Positions 60,001 through 64,000 of a stretch of 64,000 bases of DNA are shown here, in pieces. The notes beneath the pieces are model-generated. The model ran no database searches, was not told where the DNA came from, and saw only the letters and a program-made list of their open reading frames with translations. The stretch spans positions 9,760,936-9,824,935 of the forward strand of contig JANCRA010000025.1 of the NCBI GenBank assembly GCA_024362935.1, given 5' to 3'. Position 1 is the stretch's first letter; each line of letters begins with the position of its first letter. This stretch comes from Setophaga petechia. Its lineage: Eukaryota > Chordata > Aves > Passeriformes > Parulidae. The translations under genes and the position numbers were made by a program.

Positions 60001-61962
60001 GCAGTCCAACCCCCTTTTTGTATATTTTCCATTTCTCTGGAGCATGCAGGGACTGCTGATTTTGGTCTAATTTTGTGCTGCTCTTGCCTGGGTAGATGAA
60101 TTTTTCAGTTAAAAAGACAGAGACTTAGAGGGAACCTGGGTTCCTTTGGACTGAGAAGTGAGGGAGCAGGACAACTGGCTAACACTGAGTGTGGTGAAAG
60201 AGGGAGAAAGGAGAACCTGGGACTGAGACACTGAGGTCCACGTTGGTTTGTGGTGGAAGCTGAGACTCGTACCAGTGATGCTGAAACTGGAGGAAAACAA
60301 TACAAGAGCAGAGTAGCTCAAGGACAAAGAGAATCTGACAAAGGGAAGAGGAAAAACAGGTTGTGGATATCAGAAAGCTGGATACAGGCACAAAGGGAGC
60401 AGCTGAAAATGGTCAAGAAGCTCAGAGAGCCACTGGGAGGAAGAGGGGCAGGACATGACAGCTGGGAGCTAGGGAAAGCGGGGGTGTGGAATTCATGATG
60501 GGACAAGGAACCTTTCACCCAAAGGCAACTAATTTGAATTTTGTCCAAGTCAATAGTTCAATAGAAGAAGCAGTGATGGCTGTGGAGAGATACAAAAAGA
60601 GCTGTTGGTCCCAGTCCAGTTCCTAGCAAATGGATGACACATCACCCCTGGAGTCAGCACAGCTGGAAGGGCTGCTGTCAGGCTCTGGAGAAACCACAGG
60701 CTGGCTGAGAGTGGAGGCAAGTCCAAGGCAAGAGGAAGATCCAGGACAGGGACTCTTCTCTGTGTTCTCAGGCCTGCCTTTTTCTTGCCGTGTATCACTG
60801 CAAAAGCTTCAGTGAGAACTTGCAGCTGTTACAGGACACTTTGTGCTGGTTTGGCCACTTGTTAAATGAGTGTTAGACCTTGCTCTCATTCAAAAGTTAG
60901 ACCAGCCTTTGTATCCCATAAGTTAGACCATCCCTTTGGGTTGAGGTGAGCTGAACTGACAGCTCATTGCTAACAAGCCAGGATGGGTTCTGCTCCCCTC
61001 ATCCACCTCCAGCACTCAGCTTGCTCCTGCCAGCTGTATTATCCTTTGATAGTTAAACTCGGAGTTGCACTTGGATAGCCAGCTGAGCTTCTGGCACCAG
61101 CAGAAGCCTACCCCAGTGGGGAAGAGTGGCAGGTCTTCAGTCAGGTTAGTACTGCACATGAAGCACCTTGAAACACTTCCCCACTCTTGTTTTCTCAGTG
61201 GATCCAAATTAGTTGTTGGATTTCATATAAAATTGTGCGCAGTAATTGCAAAGTAGCATTGTAAATCATCTGGCAAGTACTGCAGACCACCTGGTTTGAC
61301 TGCAAAATATTTCATAAATGCAGGTTTTGGGCAGTATATAAAATAAAGTCTGCTCTGCAGGCTGCCTTGAGATTTCTGGGGAAACAACTCCTCCAAATGG
61401 TGACTTAGAGAAGGTAATGGCTGTTCCTCCAAAATATTCCTATGGGATGCTGCCTGTCTCTGGGAATTGTGTGGTAGACAGGGAAAATATCTTCCCTAGA
61501 GTGTGGTTTCCCAAGAGCTGGCAGGGTGGTTTACCAATGCCAAAAGCTCTTGGTGCCCCTCCGTCACCTTCCCTTCTTCTCCTCTGGACACACATTTCTG
61601 CTGCACAACTCGTGTTTCTTCTGGCACTCACTGGAGCCCTCCTATGCTTCATCAGCTCCCTGTAATGGCAGGAATCTAGATCAGCAGGAAATGAGGAGCT
61701 TTTGGGACCTTCAGGAGTTGCAGCATGTCAGCAAGTGGTCTAATGGGGCTGCAACCAGCACTAACACAGTTGGCCAAGACTGGAATGGAATGAGGCAAAG
61801 TTCTCTTTCTTTTTTTTCTTTTTTTTTTTCCCCACCAGAGAGCTGTGGTGTAGGCCCAGTTTTATATGAAAACATGCCCTAGATTTACTTTGTTACCCCT
61901 CTCCTCCTCCAGACCTACTCCCACAGCTCCTTCAAAGAGAAGCACATGTGCACACGCACACA

Positions 61963-61993
<31 letters not shown>

Positions 61994-64000
61994 GTACCTG
62001 TTCCTTGCAGCTTGTTGGAAAAAACCCTCAACTGAACAGTTACTGCTGAATAATTAAAAGTGCATGATCCTTACAAAAATGTGAACAACATCAATAACAC
62101 CACAGACTTAAAACTTCATGAGGAAAGTACAAAAAGATCAAAAAACATGTTTATAAAAGGGAGGGGCTAGCCAGCAGAGGGTTTTTTCCTTTAGAAAAGA
62201 TTCTGTGTACCAGTGTCTGTGTCACTGCGAGTAATATATAAACAAGTGAATTCAGATTATTTGGACAAATTAAAACCTGCAATTCTTTCCTATTATTGTT
62301 TCTCCTCAGACTTTGCTTTCTCAGGTTTTTTTACTTCCTCCAACTCCATGTAAGAAATGCTCATTGCGTTCGTTTAATGAAGTTGCAGAAGTCCAGAGCC
62401 ACCATTCTGGCTGATATTCCATTTTTGTTTGGTGTAAAACTGTTGCTGATGTAAAGAACTTTAAAAGGCAAAATATGTAAGGGTCTAGTGGTTCCATTTA
62501 ATAGGGCACTTGCCTGCATATATTTTGATTATTTTAGTGTAGCAGCTCTTTAGTGAACTGAAATAAGTTAGCACAGTGTTCTCCTGCTCCTGTTTTTATC
62601 TGGAAATGAAGCATATAACCCATTATTTATAACTGTTTATCTCAAAGGGACTGTCAAATTCCCATTTCTGTCCTTTCCACAATTATCTCTAGAATGCAAG
62701 CAGATATTTTGCTTTTTCCAATGATGTGATTGTAATATGACCAACACAAGCAACAACTAAAGTTCAGAGTAATTATAAGCACATGGCTGCTTTTGAGATT
62801 CTGGCTTTGACCTTGATGTCACAGCTTAATTCTGGACATGGTGTACTTTCATAAGAGTAAGGCCTATTATTATAATTATTATTATTACTCATTACTTATT
62901 GTGTTTAGGGTGTTTCTTGCCAGCATAACAGTTAATTATTTGGAATTTTATATAGAAATGTCACTGACAAGGTTTTCAGTTTAGAACTGCAATGGCTACT
63001 TTTCATCTGTGTACTAACTACTAAAGAGGTACTAAGCAGATGTGTCTGATGACAAGCTTCAGGTACCAAAAGAGAAGCAATATTGAAGAGAAGAAACTTA
63101 TTCTTTAAATGGGATGTTCCTCTTGCTGTTTAGAGTTGCATGGATGAGATGGTGGAATGGCTGAAGTTGCTAATGAAGGTACACTGATATTAAAGAATAT
63201 TGCCATTAGGGTTCTGTAAAGTTCCAGGATTTGGTTGTTCTAAAAATACATGAGGGTAGTTATTAATTTTTAACCTCTCTTCCTAAGGAAATGAGGTTTC
63301 TGCAACCACACTGTCTGAGCATGTCTGTCTGAAAGGGCCTCACCAAAAAACTTTGAGCCAGCTGGCAAGTTCCAGCTAACACGGACAGGGGATGAGACAC
63401 GTCAGAGATACTGTGCTTTTTCTCATTTGGTTAAAACAGACATTTGTCTAGAGGAGAGAGAAATTAATATCCCCAAAGTGAGAACACTTCACTTTGAGGT
63501 CCTTTAGATTGTTTGCCACCAAGGAGTCTTTTCAGGAGAGAGATGTTAGGAAAGCTCCTAAGGAAGAACTTGGATCAGGGAGTACTTCATGTTAGGCACC
63601 ATCACCTAACCACAGGGCACAAAGCCACAGCATGAGTAAGTTCTATTTTCATTTTTTTGAATTATTGATGACTTTTCCATCACTTCTGTAAGAAATTCAA
63701 TCCATCTTATTCTAGAAGCTCAATTTTGTAATAATCTCAGCAATTAATATACATTAACATCTGCCCCCACAGGCTAATGTTGTTTCTGTAGTGAAAACAA
63801 ATACTGTAGCTTGACATTGCTATGGTGCTGTTGATGGAATTTGGTTATGCTTTTGTGGAAAAAACCTCCCTCTGTTCTGACAGAAACCAGCAAAATAAAA
63901 AGATATTCCTTGGTATTAATGTTACAATTGCTCATGAACTCGAGGACTCCACATGATACCAAATTCAAGAAGAAAAGTGATGATCAAGCTGGCATTAACT
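57075..64000 (+). other. Presumed intron 1 of the KCNQ1-like gene
   Basis: About 6.9 kb from the donor GTAAGT to the window edge. I read it for an exon resembling KCNQ1 exon 2 (S1, about 30 residues) and found none. It holds an (AC)n run at 61966-61993, a TTTTTC-rich tract near 61809, and a purine-rich stretch at 60105-60500. No other gene is supported. Confidence 0.6.
61966..61993 (+). repeat. (AC)n microsatellite
   Basis: About 14 perfect CA units, preceded by imperfect CA-rich sequence. Likely polymorphic. Confidence 0.9.

Noticed and set aside
61866..62057. Short frame rich in His/Thr
   Set aside because: It is read through the (AC)n microsatellite.

Overview
The window is vertebrate nuclear DNA, almost certainly from a bird and probably a songbird. 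The evidence is CR1-type LINE fragments, a passerine-style solo LTR, short GC-rich promoters in AT-richer DNA, and spliced genes whose proteins match vertebrate families. The order KLHL42 - MANSC4 - MRPS35 matches the human 12p11.2 block, which also holds PTHLH on one side and REP15/PPFIBP1 on the other. Attributions rest on protein motifs and gene order recalled from knowledge; no database search was run.

Layout. KLHL42 lies on the minus strand from 11703 to 1. It has three coding exons, and about 16 C-terminal codons are cut off by the window edge. MANSC4 follows on the plus strand (20039-23310, three exons, 350 residues). MRPS35 is on the minus strand (42050-28179, eight exons, 351 residues), tail-to-tail with MANSC4. 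Head-to-head with MRPS35, on the plus strand, is an intact single-exon receptor gene of the GPR19 family (45453-46658, 401 residues). The last gene, also plus, is represented by one coding exon (56689-57074). It carries the KCNQ1 signature just before transmembrane segment S1 and ends in a splice donor of the same phase as human KCNQ1 exon 1. The rest of that gene lies beyond 64000.

The first three genes are housekeeping or widely expressed: a CUL3 ubiquitin-ligase adaptor, a small membrane protein and a mitochondrial ribosomal protein. They share no operon-like logic. The most interesting part is the right third. The GPR19-like and KCNQ1-like genes sit where the human block, as I know it, has neither. 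The region containing PTHLH and PPFIBP1 is an ancient whole-genome-duplication partner of human 11p15 (PTH, PPFIBP2, KCNQ1). The KCNQ1-like exon therefore looks like a KCNQ1 ohnolog kept in this lineage and absent from placental mammals.

The remaining sequence is introns and intergenic DNA with CR1 fragments (17.1, 38.0, 42.3, 47.1 and 47.4 kb, possibly 44.5 kb), a solo LTR (10.4-10.7 kb), microsatellites, and three copies of an unrecognised repeat of about 280-320 bp at 37.1, 39.5 and 44.0 kb. No tRNA, rRNA or CRISPR structure was seen.
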